Origin: Methanolobus sp.
GTDB taxonomy: Archaea; Halobacteriota; Methanosarcinia; Methanosarcinales; Methanosarcinaceae
DNA: 55,881 nucleotides
Reading direction: 5' to 3'
Assembly (NCBI RefSeq): GCF_030682845.1
Contig: NZ_JAUXNK010000076.1
Location: 1-55,881, forward strand
The notes under the pieces were generated by a model, which worked only from the letters and a program-made list of their open reading frames with translations, ran no database searches and was not told the DNA's origin. A program made the position numbers and the translations under genes. Each line of letters starts with the position of its first letter. The stretch's first letter is position 1. Positions 29,038 to 39,382 of this stretch are shown here, in pieces.

Positions 29038-30282
29038 ATGCCTCAGATCCCAAACGGACACCCGACCCACTGGATACGATCCACGAGATCCGAATCGCTT
29101 CATGGCAAGACTATCGTACTTGCAGTTACGGGCAGCATCGCTGCCGTGCGCACGGTCGAGCTGGCGAGGGAACTCATACGCAGGGGCGCGGATGTGCATG
29201 CGGTCATGAGCGAGGCTGCGGGATGGATAATCAATCCTATGGCCCTGCACTACGCTACCGGGAATGAGGTCATCACCGCGATAACCGGGAAAGTGGAGCA
29301 TGTGGAGTTCTTTGGCAATATGGGTAGTGCAGACCTTTTACTTGTAGCACCTGCAACGGCAAATACCATCGGGAAGATAGCCGCAGGGATAGATGACACA
29401 CCGGTGACAACCTTCGCAACAACAGCCATCGGAGCAGGCAAACCCGTCATGGTGGTGCCTGCAATGCACGAAGATATGTACAGGCATCCTGCAGTGATTG
29501 AAAACATGAAGAAATTAAGGTCATGGGGCATAGGCATCACCGAGCCCAAGGTCGAAGAAGGTATTGCCAAGATCAGCGACAATGCCCGGATAGTGCTTGG
29601 GGTCGAGCGCATGATCGGCAGCAACAGCCTGCGCGGGAAAAAGATACTGATAACAAGCGGTGCCACGGCGGAGACTGTGGACCCTATAAGGATACTTACT
29701 AACCGGGCATCGGGGAAAACGGGAACCGAGCTGGCACTGGAAGCCTACCGAAGAGGTGCTGAGGTCACCATAGTGCACAGGAACAGGCTTGAGATTGACG
29801 GTATTCGAGAAATATCCGTAGAAAGTGCTAAACAGATGACAGACGCAGTACTGGAGGAGCTTGCAAGCGGTTATGACTTGCTGATAAGCGCGGCTGCGAT
29901 TGGAGATTACACACTGGAGGCAGCGGGAACAAAAATAAAGTCGGGAGGAGAGCCGGTGCTTTCGCTCAGGCCTACACGCAAGCTAATCAAAGAAGCAAGA
30001 GATGCTCATCCGGAAATAAGGATAATCGGATTCAAGGCAGAGACCGGGATAAGCAAAGAAGAACTTTTCCAGCGTGCGCTGCGTACTCTCAACAACTCCA
30101 GTCTGGACATGATAATCGCTAATGAGATCAGCGCCGGTGGCATGGGAACCGATGATAACAGCATATATATGATCAGGCCGGACAGGAAGGAACACATGTA
30201 CATCAGCGGCCCAAAAAGCGTGATAGCAAACACCATCATGGATGAGATAACCCAGATGCTTTCCATAGGGGATAAACACTAG
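29038..30282 (+). CDS. coaBC: CoaBC, bifunctional phosphopantothenate-cysteine ligase / phosphopantothenoylcysteine decarboxylase
   Basis: CoaBC joins 4'-phosphopantothenate to cysteine and then decarboxylates the product to 4'-phosphopantetheine, in CoA synthesis. The product has 414 residues. The N-terminal flavin-binding CoaC domain shows VTGSIAAVRTVELARELIRR and the VAPATANTIGKIAAGI motif. The C-terminal CoaB domain shows ITSGATAETVDPIRILTNRASGK and AAIGDYTLE. The stop TAG is followed at once by the ATG of pantoate kinase, so the CoA genes form one operon. Confidence 0.96.
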   Translation: MPQIPNGHPTHWIRSTRSESLHGKTIVLAVTGSIAAVRTVELARELIRRGADVHAVMSEAAGWIINPMALHYATGNEVITAITGKVEHVEFFGNMGSADLLLVAPATANTIGKIAAGIDDTPVTTFATTAIGAGKPVMVVPAMHEDMYRHPAVIENMKKLRSWGIGITEPKVEEGIAKISDNARIVLGVERMIGSNSLRGKKILITSGATAETVDPIRILTNRASGKTGTELALEAYRRGAEVTIVHRNRLEIDGIREISVESAKQMTDAVLEELASGYDLLISAAAIGDYTLEAAGTKIKSGGEPVLSLRPTRKLIKEARDAHPEIRIIGFKAETGISKEELFQRALRTLNNSSLDMIIANEISAGGMGTDDNSIYMIRPDRKEHMYISGPKSVIANTIMDEITQMLSIGDKH

Positions 30283-31167
30283 ATGGCAAGCAAGGATACG
30301 GTCAGTGCAAGAGCTTTTGCACCTGCGCATATCACTGGTTTTTTCGAGGTGCATGATCATACGGATCCTGTAAGGAAAGGGTCCACTGGTTGTGGAATAG
30401 TGCTCAATGAAGGAGTTGAGACCACTGTGACCATTGGAGAAGCTATCGAAGAGACAGTCATATCATTGAACTGTAAGCACGTTGCAGGCAGCACCAGCCG
30501 GACTGTTGTGGAAATGCTTACTGACAGACCGGTCAAAGTTGAAAGCATTGCGCATATACCAATAGAATGTGGACTGGGGGCATCCGGTGCCGGTGCTCTC
30601 GGTACAGCCTATGCACTCAACCGCATTCTGTCACTTGATCTCACAGCCAATAAGCTCAATGAGGTCGCCCATGTAGCGGAAGTAAGGAACCGAAGCGGAC
30701 TGGGTGATGTAGTTGCCCAGTCGCTGGGCGGTGCTGTGATAAGAACATCACCCGGAGCCCCGGGTATCGGCTCCTGTGACAGGATACCAACAGGCAAGTC
30801 AGATGTCTTTTGCATAGTCCTGGGGAGACTGCCGACCAGCTCGGTACTGGGAAACGAGGAAGCTGTGAAAAGTATAAACACTGCAGGAAAGACTGCCATG
30901 AAAAGACTTATGGTAAGGCCCAGCATAGAGAACTTCATGACCTGCGCCAGGGATTTTTCCATAGGGACAAAACTGGCAAATGAGAAGATAACAGAGATCA
31001 TAGACGCCGTGGAGGCTGCGGGAGGAATGGCATCCCAGGCCATGCTCGGCAATACGGTCTTTGCCATAGGAACAAATGGTAAGGATGCGGAAATTGAGGA
31101 GATCCTTTCCTGTTTCGGGCAGGTGCTGCACTACAGGATAAGCCCCGGCAGTATTCGAATGATCTGA
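30283..31167 (+). CDS. Pantoate kinase (archaeal GHMP-family)
   Basis: Archaea make 4'-phosphopantothenate by phosphorylating pantoate first, with this kinase, and then joining beta-alanine. The product has 294 residues. It opens with ARAFAPAHITGFFEVHDH and contains the GHMP ATP-binding motif IPIECGLGASGAGALGTAYA. A C-terminal segment with GGMASQAMLGNTVFA is typical of the family. It starts directly after the coaBC stop codon and is followed 12 bases later by the next enzyme of the pathway. Confidence 0.94.
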   Translation: MASKDTVSARAFAPAHITGFFEVHDHTDPVRKGSTGCGIVLNEGVETTVTIGEAIEETVISLNCKHVAGSTSRTVVEMLTDRPVKVESIAHIPIECGLGASGAGALGTAYALNRILSLDLTANKLNEVAHVAEVRNRSGLGDVVAQSLGGAVIRTSPGAPGIGSCDRIPTGKSDVFCIVLGRLPTSSVLGNEEAVKSINTAGKTAMKRLMVRPSIENFMTCARDFSIGTKLANEKITEIIDAVEAAGGMASQAMLGNTVFAIGTNGKDAEIEEILSCFGQVLHYRISPGSIRMI

Positions 31168-31179
31168 GGAGATAAGAAT

Positions 31180-31953
31180 ATGACAGAGATTCCCAGGGAC
31201 CATCCAAGGTACGAATCCCTCATAACCAGGGAAAAGATAGTGGAAGGCGTACGTATGGGTTTTACCAGCCAGCATGGCCTGGTTGCACAGGGCAGGGGAG
31301 AGGCGTTTGATTATCTCATAGGTGAGAAGACCATTGAATCCGCAGCCGTGGCTGAGAGAGCTGCTGTTGCACATATTCTCCTGGCAGAGAGGCCAGTCAT
31401 ATCAGTGAACGGAAACACAGCCGCCCTTGTGCCTGAGAGTCTTGTGGCCCTTGCAGATTTTACGGGAGCTGCTCTCGAAGTGAACCTGTTCCACAGAAGC
31501 GATGCCAGGGTGCATAAGATCATAGAGCTTCTCAAATCCCATGGTGCGGTAAAGGTGCTGGGTGGCAAAGGCGACAAAAGACTTGACCTGTCCCATGACC
31601 GGGCAATAGTGGACGGGGAAGGGATCTTCAGCGCAGATGTGGTGCTGGTACCGCTGGAAGACGGGGATCGCTGCCAGAAACTGGCAGAAATGGGAAAGAC
31701 GGTCATTGCCATAGACCTTAACCCGCTCTCAAGAACTTCGCTCAGTGCAACGGTTACCATAGTGGACAACGTCACACGGGCACTGCAGAACATGATACAC
31801 TTTGCAAAGGAAATGAAACTGGACAGCAGGCAATCCCTTGAGGAAGTCATCAAAGCATACGATAACAGCGAGGTTATTGCAGACGCCCTCTATGCTATTC
31901 AGGAAAGATTGAAACAGCAGTCCGAAGAAAGAGGAGTACGATGGATCTGGTAG
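31180..31953 (+). CDS. 4-phosphopantoate--beta-alanine ligase (phosphopantothenate synthetase)
   Basis: The enzyme condenses 4-phosphopantoate and beta-alanine with ATP to give 4'-phosphopantothenate, the substrate of CoaBC. The product has 257 residues and matches the archaeal family throughout: EIPRDHPRYESLITREKIVE at the N-terminus, GLVAQGRGEAFDYLIGE, and IDLNPLSRTS near the middle. GAGGAGAT before the ATG is a good ribosome site. The 3' end overlaps the following HD-domain gene by 13 bases. Confidence 0.95.
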   Translation: MTEIPRDHPRYESLITREKIVEGVRMGFTSQHGLVAQGRGEAFDYLIGEKTIESAAVAERAAVAHILLAERPVISVNGNTAALVPESLVALADFTGAALEVNLFHRSDARVHKIIELLKSHGAVKVLGGKGDKRLDLSHDRAIVDGEGIFSADVVLVPLEDGDRCQKLAEMGKTVIAIDLNPLSRTSLSATVTIVDNVTRALQNMIHFAKEMKLDSRQSLEEVIKAYDNSEVIADALYAIQERLKQQSEERGVRWIW

Positions 31954-32573
31954 TGCAGACAAGAGAGTTTGTCTCAGGATTGGTTGCAGGAGAGCCAAGT
32001 ACCCATGACATGTCACATATAGAGCGCGTGGAAAAGCTCTGCCTGCATATCATGGAAACAGAAGGAGGCGACAGGCAAGTGCTGCAGCTTGCCGCATTGC
32101 TCCATGATGCAGGCATTGTCAGGGAGCATAAGGAAGGCGGGGACCATGCTGTTTACAGCGCAGAGATAGCTCGGGAGTTCCTGACAGACCGGGGCCTGGA
32201 AGAGAACGTAGTGGATCACGTGGCTTCCTGCATCCTTACACACCGGTTCAGCAGAGGTATGCAGGCCGGAACTATCGAGGCCATGATCCTCCAGGACGCC
32301 GACAGGCTGGATGCTCTTGGAGCTGTGGGAATATTCCGCTCGCTTGTTTCCATGGGAGCTCTCAGAGCGCTGAAAAGCACCATCGGGACTGTAAAGGAAA
32401 CATCAATGAACGCTTATACAGATGATCCTTTTGACGGGTTCTACGATTACATGGAAAGGAAGCCTTTCAGGATAATGGAAAGGCTGAATACCCAAACTGC
32501 AAGAGAGATAGCAGAGCAGAGACTCAGGATAATGCACCTGTATCTTGACGAATTGAAGTTAGAACTGGTATAG
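31941..32573 (+). CDS. HD-domain metal-dependent phosphohydrolase
   Basis: The product has 210 residues. The HD superfamily pattern is present: H in DMSHIERVEKL, the HD pair in LAALLHDAGI, GGDHAVYSAEIA, and D in LQDADRLDALGAVG. This resembles the YedJ-like subgroup, thought to act on nucleotides or other phosphoesters. The substrate is unknown. It overlaps the phosphopantothenate synthetase gene by 13 bases and is thus part of the CoA operon's transcript. Confidence 0.88.
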   Translation: MDLVVQTREFVSGLVAGEPSTHDMSHIERVEKLCLHIMETEGGDRQVLQLAALLHDAGIVREHKEGGDHAVYSAEIAREFLTDRGLEENVVDHVASCILTHRFSRGMQAGTIEAMILQDADRLDALGAVGIFRSLVSMGALRALKSTIGTVKETSMNAYTDDPFDGFYDYMERKPFRIMERLNTQTAREIAEQRLRIMHLYLDELKLELV

Positions 32574-32599
32574 ATACAGAGGAAAAATAAGAGGTAAAC

Positions 32600-33898
32600 A
32601 TGGCAGACATCATAATCAAAAATGCTTATGTGCTCACAATGGATCCCGATATAGGGGACATTGAGGGCGGAGTTATCGTTATCAAGGATGGCATGATTAA
32701 AGAGGTTGGAAGGTCCACTGAGAGCACCGCGGACAAAGTAATAGATGCCGGTGGTTGCGTGGTCATGCCGGGACTGGTAAACACTCACTGTCATGCAGGA
32801 ATGACACTTTTCAGAGGATATGCAGATGATATGCCATTAAAGGAGTGGCTGGAGAACCGCATCTGGCCTGCGGAAGCAAAGCTCACAGACGATGATATCT
32901 ATAACGGTAGCCTTCTTGCCTGCCTTGAGATGATAAGGTCCGGGACAACAGCCTTTGCTGATATGTATATCCACATGGACAGGGTTGCTCAGGCCGTTGA
33001 GAATTCAGGTATCAGGGCAGCGCTCTCATACGGCATGATTGACTTCGGCAACAAAGAGAAGGCTGATGCCGAGCTTAATGAGGGTGCTAGGTTTGTCAGA
33101 GAATGGAACGGGAAGGCGGAAGGCAGGATTACCACGATGTACGGGCCCCATGCTCCGAATACATGCTCCAGGGACTTCCTGATCAGGGTAAAGGAGCAGG
33201 CTGTGAAGGATAATGTAAGGATACACATCCACGTGCTTGAGACCGAAGCGGAGCTCAACCATATGAAAGAGAAATTCGGAATGTGCTCCATACATTTCCT
33301 TAAAGGCATCGATTTCTGGGGGACGGATATACTTGCAGCGCACTGTGTATGGCTCTCCGATGGTGACATAAAGATACTTGCAGAGCATGGGGTCAATATT
33401 TCACACAACCCCGTTAGCAATATGAAACTTGCATCCGGTATAGCACCGGTATCCAAACTGCTTGCAATCGGAGCTAATGTATGTCTGGGAACCGACGGGT
33501 GCGCATCCAACAACAACCTGGACATGTTCGAGGAGATGAAAACAGCAGCACTGCTCCAGAAGGTCAGCACAATGGACCCTATGGCACTGCCAGCACGTAA
33601 AGTGCTGGAAATGGCAACCGTCAACGGGGCAAAAGCTCTTGGCATTAAGAGTGGGGTCCTGAAAAAAGGTTACAACGCTGATGTCATCATCGTGGACCTG
33701 AAAAAACCCCACCTCACACCCATCTATGATGTTGCCTCACAGCTGGTGTATGCTGCAAGCGGCAAGGACGTCAGGACGACCATCGTAGCCGGGAAGGTGC
33801 TCATGGAAGATTTCATAGTTAACTGCCTTGATGAGCAGGGTATCCTTGAGAAGGCGATGCAAACCTCCCGGGACCTGGTAGCAAGAATTAACGCTTAA
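32600..33898 (+). CDS. dadD: 5'-deoxyadenosine / S-adenosylhomocysteine deaminase (DadD/MtaD-type amidohydrolase)
   Basis: The amidohydrolase deaminates 5'-deoxyadenosine, S-adenosylhomocysteine and related nucleosides to the inosine forms. The product has 432 residues. Metal ligands are visible in NTHCHAGMTLFRGYADDMPL, HIHVLETEAE, AAHCVWLSDGD and LGTDGCASNNNLDMFEEM. DadD-type enzymes of methanogens feed a pathway in which S-inosylhomocysteine is then hydrolysed. The neighbouring downstream gene encodes an adenosylhomocysteinase homologue, which supports this assignment. Confidence 0.92.
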   Translation: MADIIIKNAYVLTMDPDIGDIEGGVIVIKDGMIKEVGRSTESTADKVIDAGGCVVMPGLVNTHCHAGMTLFRGYADDMPLKEWLENRIWPAEAKLTDDDIYNGSLLACLEMIRSGTTAFADMYIHMDRVAQAVENSGIRAALSYGMIDFGNKEKADAELNEGARFVREWNGKAEGRITTMYGPHAPNTCSRDFLIRVKEQAVKDNVRIHIHVLETEAELNHMKEKFGMCSIHFLKGIDFWGTDILAAHCVWLSDGDIKILAEHGVNISHNPVSNMKLASGIAPVSKLLAIGANVCLGTDGCASNNNLDMFEEMKTAALLQKVSTMDPMALPARKVLEMATVNGAKALGIKSGVLKKGYNADVIIVDLKKPHLTPIYDVASQLVYAASGKDVRTTIVAGKVLMEDFIVNCLDEQGILEKAMQTSRDLVARINA

Positions 33899-33933
33899 TC
33901 AATATTACTAACGTTTAAATGAGGAGATAACAG

Positions 33934-35169
33934 ATGAGTGAAAAAGAAATGGTGGATTCCGGCAGGCAGAAGATCGAGTGGGCTCGCAGCCATATGCCGG
34001 TACTTGCGGCAATAAGGGAACAGTTCGAGAGGGAGAAGCCTCTGAAAGGGCATAGGGTCGGCATGGCGCTTCATGTGGAAGCAAAGACCGCGGTACTTGT
34101 GGAGACTCTGGTGGCAGGAGGGGCAGAGGTTGCCATTACAGGATGCAACCCACTGAGCACGCAGGACGATGTCGCACTTGCACTTGATGCCTGCAAAGAC
34201 ATTGACTGTTACGCAAGATACGACTGCTGCAACCAGGAATATTATGATGCTATCGATAAGGTGCTTGACTTCAAGCCAGACATCACCATAGATGATGGCG
34301 CCGACCTTATATTCAAGCTTCATACAGAGCGCGTTGAAATGCTTCCGGCCATCCTAGGAGGATGCGAGGAGACTACCACAGGTATCCACAGGCTCAAGGC
34401 TATGGAGCGCGACGGAGCCCTTAAGATGCCGGTCATAGCAGTCAATGATGCACAGACCAAGTTCCTGTTCGATAACCGTTATGGCACCGGCCAGTCTTCA
34501 TGGGATGGGATTATGAGGACTACGAACCTGCTTATCGCAGGAAAGAACGTGGTCATTGCAGGTTATGGATGGTGCGGGAAAGGGGCTGCCATGCGCGCCA
34601 AGGGTCTCGGAGCCAATGTAATCGTTACTGAGATAGATGTTATCAGGGCACTGGAGGCCCGCATGGATGGTAACAGTGTCATGACAATGAAGGAAGCGGC
34701 AAAGATAGGCGATATCTTCCTGACGACCACAGGTAACAGGGACATCCTGAACAGGGAGCATTTCGAAGTTATAAAGGACGGAGCCATTCTTGCAAATGCA
34801 GGGCACTTCAATGTGGAGATCAACCTAGGGGATCTGGAATCCATGGCAAGGTCCGTGCATACTTCAAGGAAGAATATAAAGGAATATGATCTGGGCAGCA
34901 GGAAAGTCTACGTTCTGGCTGAGGGCAGGCTTGTCAACCTTGCAGCGGGTGACGGACATCCTGCAGAGGTCATGGACATGAGCTTTGCGAACCAGGCACT
35001 ATGCGTCCGATATATAGCTGAGAACAGGCTTGCAAGCGGTGTACATGCCGTGCCCAGGGAACTGGACATGGGCGTAGCGGAGATGAAACTCAGGTCAATG
35101 GGCATCAGCATTGACAAACTTTCATGCGAACAGGCTGAATACATGGAAGGCTGGGAATGCGGGACCTGA
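33934..35169 (+). CDS. ahcY: Adenosylhomocysteinase family; possibly S-inosylhomocysteine hydrolase
   Basis: The enzyme splits S-adenosylhomocysteine (or, in some methanogens, S-inosylhomocysteine) into nucleoside and homocysteine, relieving inhibition of methyltransferases. The product has 411 residues and shows the family's [32 protein letters not shown] and NAGHFNVEI motifs. The NAD-binding segment is [19 protein letters not shown]. Length and motif order match archaeal and bacterial members. Being 35 bases downstream of a deaminase of the DadD type, it may act mainly on S-inosylhomocysteine, as reported for the Methanocaldococcus enzyme. This cannot be told from sequence by eye. Confidence 0.93.
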   Translation: MSEKEMVDSGRQKIEWARSHMPVLAAIREQFEREKPLKGHRVGMALHVEAKTAVLVETLVAGGAEVAITGCNPLSTQDDVALALDACKDIDCYARYDCCNQEYYDAIDKVLDFKPDITIDDGADLIFKLHTERVEMLPAILGGCEETTTGIHRLKAMERDGALKMPVIAVNDAQTKFLFDNRYGTGQSSWDGIMRTTNLLIAGKNVVIAGYGWCGKGAAMRAKGLGANVIVTEIDVIRALEARMDGNSVMTMKEAAKIGDIFLTTTGNRDILNREHFEVIKDGAILANAGHFNVEINLGDLESMARSVHTSRKNIKEYDLGSRKVYVLAEGRLVNLAAGDGHPAEVMDMSFANQALCVRYIAENRLASGVHAVPRELDMGVAEMKLRSMGISIDKLSCEQAEYMEGWECGT

Positions 35170-35458
35170 AAAGTCCTGCTTTATTTTATGCAGGAAGATC
35201 GGGTTTTGAGAAGAGATTACCTTCAACTTTGTAAAGTGCCTGATTAATGATATATATAGATTGCCAGATATAATATATTAAAGTTATAAAAATAAAATGG
35301 CGAATAAACAAATATAAATAGTAAAAACGCGTTAACACGCTCTGATGAGCGAGAGACTGAAGGCCTCCACAACTTATATATACCATGTAAACCTGTAGTC
35401 ACCGCTACACCGAAGAATGGGCGTGCAGTACCTCCAGCAAAGTCACATCAGTCAAAAT
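35170..35458 (+). promoter_or_regulatory. Promoter region of the tRNA-Lys / RNA polymerase cluster
   Basis: No gene is visible in these 289 bases. Several TATA-like elements occur: around 35251-35280, AAATATAAATAG at about 35311-35322, and CTTATATATA at 35373-35382. The last would start transcription near 35405, more than 50 bases before the tRNA. This dense set of TATA elements fits a strongly transcribed operon. Confidence 0.45.
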
Positions 35459-35535
35459 GGGCTCGTAGCTCAGTCAGGCAGAGCGTCTGGCTTTTAACCA
35501 GACGGCCTAGGGTTCAAATCCCTACGAGCCCGCCA
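35459..35535 (+). tRNA. tRNA-Lys (anticodon UUU), 3' CCA encoded
   Basis: The acceptor stem GGGCTCG pairs with CGAGCCC, the discriminator base is G, and CCA is encoded at 35533-35535. The anticodon loop CTTTTAA gives UUU (35493-35495). The T arm contains GGTTCAAATCC. It lies 50 bases before rpoH with no obvious new promoter between, so it may be processed from the 5' end of the RNA polymerase transcript. Confidence 0.95.
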
Positions 35536-35584
35536 ATATTTTGCGAGGAGTGTCCACGTTCACATTTTGGAGGGAGGAACTACA

Positions 35585-35827
35585 GTGCCAGAGAGAAAAT
35601 ATAGTCTGCTCGACCATGAATTAATTCCCAAACATGAGATCATGTCGGAAGAAGAGTTAAAACTTGTTTTAAAACATTATAATATCGGGAAAGAACAGCT
35701 TCCAAAAATAAAGGTTGAGGACCCTGTGATGAAAGAGATTGGGGCACAGGCGGGAGAAGTTGTTAAGATCACCCGTAAGAGCCAGACTGCTGGCGAAGCG
35801 TTCTACTACCGGCTTGTCATCGCGTGA
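35585..35827 (+). CDS. rpoH: DNA-directed RNA polymerase subunit H
   Basis: RpoH corresponds to the C-terminal domain of eukaryotic Rpb5 and sits at the jaw of the archaeal RNA polymerase. The product has 80 residues, the normal size. It includes HELIPKHEIMSEEE and the conserved DPVMKEIGAQAGEVVKITR. The start GTG 35585 is chosen because GGAGGGAGG lies just upstream at a suitable distance. An earlier TTG at 35567 would overlap the ribosome site. First gene of the rpo/str cluster. Confidence 0.96.
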   Translation: MPERKYSLLDHELIPKHEIMSEEELKLVLKHYNIGKEQLPKIKVEDPVMKEIGAQAGEVVKITRKSQTAGEAFYYRLVIA

Positions 35828-35919
35828 AATTGTAGGGCTGTTCGTTTCACAGAGGAACAAGGACATTATTATTACGATTTTTTTGCGATATTACCATATT
35901 ACATAAAGAGGGTGCTATC

Positions 35920-37563
35920 ATAGCGTTAAGTAAAGGGCAAATAGCGAATTCGTTTTTCACGAAGAATAAGATCGTGCAGCATCACATCGATTCTTATAAC
36001 AAATTCCTGGAAAGCGGACTTCAAAAGATCATCGATGAGCAGAGAATCATAGAGACGGATCTTGAAGATACATTCATAAAACTGGGAAAGATAAGAGTAG
36101 AGAACCCTGTAGTAAAAGAGGCAGACGGGGCTATCGAAAGGTTATATCCCAATGAAGCAAGGCTCAGGAATCTGTCATATTCCGCACCGCTTTATCTGCA
36201 GATGAGCGTAGTTGTTGGAGAAGAGGAGAAAGAGCCACAAGAAGCAAAGATAGGTCAGCTTCCGGTAATGATCAAATCCGATATATGTAACCTGACAGAG
36301 TTAACGGACGATGAGATGGTGAAGTACGGAGAGGACCCGCTGGACCCCGGAGGATACTTCATAGTCAACGGTACGGAACGTGTCGTCATGACACTGGAAG
36401 ACCTTGCTCCGAATAAGATACTTACAGAGTTCGGAGAAAGATACGGAGATATGATCGAGGTTGCAAAAGTCTTCTCGCAGAGAAGAGGATACAGGGCACT
36501 TGTCGTCGTGGAAAGAGGACGAAAATCAATCCTTGAAGTCTCATTCCCTTCCATATCAGGCCGTGTCAACTTCATAACTCTTATGAGGGCACTTGGTGTC
36601 GAAACTGACGAGGATCTCGTCAAAGTAGTCTCCACAGACCCTGAAATAATGAAGTTCATGTTCGAGAACCTGGAAGAAGCGGAGGTCTCAACAGTAGAAG
36701 AAGCAATGGAGAAAATAGGATCCCGTGTAGCTTCCGGTCAGGCAAGAGATTACCAGATCAAGCGTGCCAACTACGTCATTGACAGATACCTGTTGCCACA
36801 TCTTGGCAATGAACCCACCAACAGGGTCGCCAAGGCAAACTTCCTGGGCAGGATGGCAGAATCATGTTTTGAACTTGCACTTAAGAAGAGGAACGAGGAC
36901 GATAAGGACCACTACTCCAACAAGAGACTTAAGCTCACAGGAGATCTGATGGAAGACCTCTTCAGAGTAGCTTTCAACAGGCTGTCCCGTGACATAAAGT
37001 ACCAGCTCGAGAGAGCAAACATGAGGAACCGCGAACTGAATGTCATAACCCTTGTTCGTGCTGATGTGCTCACTGACCGCCTGCAGCATCCGCTTGCAAC
37101 CGGTAACTGGGTTGGCGGAAGGACGGGCGTATCACAGCTCCTTGACAGGACGGATTACATCTCGACACTGTCCCACCTGAGACGTGTAATTTCTCCTCTC
37201 TCCAGGGCACAGCCACACTTTGAGGCTCGTGACCTGCACCCGACACAGTGGGGAAGGCTTTGCCCCTCCGAAACTCCGGAAGGACCAAACTGTGGACTGG
37301 TGAAGAACTTCGCCCAGATGGTCGAGCTTTCCACAGGGTCCGACGAGAACAAATCTATTAAGCATATACTATATAATCTGGGAGTCACTCCGACCATGAT
37401 CCGTTCATCCTTCCATAAAATACCAGGTTACGACGGAGAACTGGAAGAATTCATTGATGAAGAGGGCGCCCCGCATATAGACGACGAGAATGCGGAACCG
37501 CTTGGATATGCGAACTATTCCGATACATTGGACGACAACATGGGAGGATTACTTGATGAATGA
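35920..37563 (+). CDS. rpoB2: DNA-directed RNA polymerase subunit B'' (N-terminal half of Rpb2)
   Basis: This is the N-terminal half of the split second-largest polymerase subunit: protrusion and lobe, with RREKR-like and fork regions to residue about 547. The product ends ADNYSDTLD..GGLLDE-like, with the actual tail [11 protein letters not shown]. No ATG, GTG or TTG in frame precedes GTG 35974, yet conserved sequence ([17 protein letters not shown] before HHIDSYN) lies upstream of it, and the frame is open back to 35836. The coordinates start at ATA 35920, which follows GAGGGTG (35908-35914) at normal spacing. ATC 35917 is the alternative. The strictly canonical start would be GTG 35974, which has no ribosome site. 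The gene overlaps rpoB1 by 8 bases. Confidence 0.93.
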   Translation: MALSKGQIANSFFTKNKIVQHHIDSYNKFLESGLQKIIDEQRIIETDLEDTFIKLGKIRVENPVVKEADGAIERLYPNEARLRNLSYSAPLYLQMSVVVGEEEKEPQEAKIGQLPVMIKSDICNLTELTDDEMVKYGEDPLDPGGYFIVNGTERVVMTLEDLAPNKILTEFGERYGDMIEVAKVFSQRRGYRALVVVERGRKSILEVSFPSISGRVNFITLMRALGVETDEDLVKVVSTDPEIMKFMFENLEEAEVSTVEEAMEKIGSRVASGQARDYQIKRANYVIDRYLLPHLGNEPTNRVAKANFLGRMAESCFELALKKRNEDDKDHYSNKRLKLTGDLMEDLFRVAFNRLSRDIKYQLERANMRNRELNVITLVRADVLTDRLQHPLATGNWVGGRTGVSQLLDRTDYISTLSHLRRVISPLSRAQPHFEARDLHPTQWGRLCPSETPEGPNCGLVKNFAQMVELSTGSDENKSIKHILYNLGVTPTMIRSSFHKIPGYDGELEEFIDEEGAPHIDDENAEPLGYANYSDTLDDNMGGLLDE

Positions 37564-39370
37564 AGCTAAAGTGTTCCTGAACGGTGAACTGATAGGCACA
37601 CATAACGACCCGGCGGATCTTGTGGAGAATATAAGGAAACAGCGCAGAGCAGGCGTAGTTTCGAGCCAGATCAATGTTACCCTGTACGAGGACATCCACG
37701 AAGTGATCATTAACTCAGACATGGGCCGTGCCAGAAGGCCACTCATCGTCACTGAGAACGGACAGGCGCTGGTAACTCCTGACGAAGATGATCAGATAGC
37801 TGTAGGAGACCTCTCCTTTGACGAACTTCTTACACAAGGGAAAATAGAGTACCTTGATGCCGAGGAGGAAGAGAACGCATTCATCGCCCTTTATCGTAAG
37901 GATATAACAGAAAAACACACGCACCTGGAGATCAACCCGGGACTGATGCTGGGCATCTGTACCGGAATGGTACCTTACCCGGAGCACAACGCATCTCCGC
38001 GTAACACCATGGGTGCTGCAATGGTCAAGCAGTGTATAGGCGTATCCACATCCAACACAAAGCTCAGGCCGGACACCCGTGCACACCTGCTCCACTATCC
38101 CCAAAAGGCAATGGTCAGGACACAGACATGCGAAGCCATCCACTTCGATGAGAGACCTGCAGGACAGAACTTCGTTGTAGCTGTCATGTCATACGAAGGC
38201 CACAACATTGAAGATGCCCTGGTCTTCAACAAGGGCTCGATCGAGAGAGGCCTTGGAAGGAGCCATTTCCTGAGAACCTTTGAGGGAGAAGAAAGAAGAT
38301 ATCCAGGCGGCCAGGAGGACAAGTTCGAGATACCCGATTCAGAGTTCAGGGGAGCTCGCAGCTCCGAGGCATACGCGAATCTTGATGTAGACGGCCTCGT
38401 CAACCCGGAGACAGTTGTCGGACCAAATGATGTCCTGATAGGCAAGACAAGCCCGCCGCGATTCCTTGAAGAACAATCCGATTTCGGCATTACCGTGGAG
38501 CAGCGCAGAGAAAGTGCCATCACCATGCGCTCCAACGAGAAAGGGGTAGTGGACACCGTACTGCTTACAGCTTCCATCAATGGAACCCGCCTTGCAAAAG
38601 TAAAGATAAGGGACCAGAGAGTGCCTGAAATAGGTGACAAGTTTGCTTCCAGGCACGGACAGAAAGGTGTTATCGGACTCATCGTACCCTATGAGGACAT
38701 GCCCTTTACACATACCGGAATGGTGCCGGATCTCGTCATCAATCCACACGCCATCCCTTCACGTATGACTGTAGGACACGTGCTCGAGATGATAGGAGGC
38801 AAGATAGGCTCCATGGAAGGCAGGCGTATCAATGCAACGGCATTCTCCGGTGAATACGAGGATGACCTGCGTGCTGCACTTAAGAACCATGGATTTGCCC
38901 ACACAGGAAAGGAAGTATTCTACGACGGAGTCACCGGACAGATGATCCGTGCGGACGTGTTCGTAGGAGTTATCCTTTACCAGAAACTGCACCACATGGT
39001 TGCATCAAAGATACATGCAAGGTCACGCGGACCTGTGCAGGTGCTGACCCGCCAGCCAACCGAAGGGCGCGCCCGTGAAGGAGGCCTGCGTTTCGGAGAG
39101 ATGGAGCGTGATGTGCTTATCGGCCATGGCGCTGCAATGACATTGAAAGAAAGGTTACTGGATGAATCTGACAAAGTCGTCGAGCTTGTCTGCGGACACT
39201 GCGGAATGATCGCCACTTTCGACAGGAAGAGGAATATCAGATACTGTGCGAACTGCGGTGCTGAAACAGATATCCATCCAGTGGAAATGAGTTATGCATT
39301 CAAACTATTGCTTGATGAGATCAAGTCCCTTGGTGTGGCCCCCAGGTTACAGCTTGAGGACGCAGTCTGA
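37556..39370 (+). CDS. rpoB1: DNA-directed RNA polymerase subunit B' (C-terminal half of Rpb2)
   Basis: RpoB' carries the hybrid-binding, wall and clamp portions of the second-largest subunit. The product has 604 residues from ATG 37556, which is preceded by GGAGG and overlaps the end of rpoB2 by 8 bases. Conserved motifs include [30 protein letters not shown] and RTVG-like [17 protein letters not shown]-terminal zinc site is formed by CGHCG and CANCG. Split B subunits are normal in methanogens. Confidence 0.97.
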   Translation: MNEAKVFLNGELIGTHNDPADLVENIRKQRRAGVVSSQINVTLYEDIHEVIINSDMGRARRPLIVTENGQALVTPDEDDQIAVGDLSFDELLTQGKIEYLDAEEEENAFIALYRKDITEKHTHLEINPGLMLGICTGMVPYPEHNASPRNTMGAAMVKQCIGVSTSNTKLRPDTRAHLLHYPQKAMVRTQTCEAIHFDERPAGQNFVVAVMSYEGHNIEDALVFNKGSIERGLGRSHFLRTFEGEERRYPGGQEDKFEIPDSEFRGARSSEAYANLDVDGLVNPETVVGPNDVLIGKTSPPRFLEEQSDFGITVEQRRESAITMRSNEKGVVDTVLLTASINGTRLAKVKIRDQRVPEIGDKFASRHGQKGVIGLIVPYEDMPFTHTGMVPDLVINPHAIPSRMTVGHVLEMIGGKIGSMEGRRINATAFSGEYEDDLRAALKNHGFAHTGKEVFYDGVTGQMIRADVFVGVILYQKLHHMVASKIHARSRGPVQVLTRQPTEGRAREGGLRFGEMERDVLIGHGAAMTLKERLLDESDKVVELVCGHCGMIATFDRKRNIRYCANCGAETDIHPVEMSYAFKLLLDEIKSLGVAPRLQLEDAV

Positions 39371-39382
39371 GGTGATCACAAA

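Noticed and set aside
35342-35362. TGATGA followed by CTGA, resembling C and D boxes of a guide RNA
   Set aside because: The interval between the boxes is too short for a standard guide, and no second box pair or closing stem is seen.
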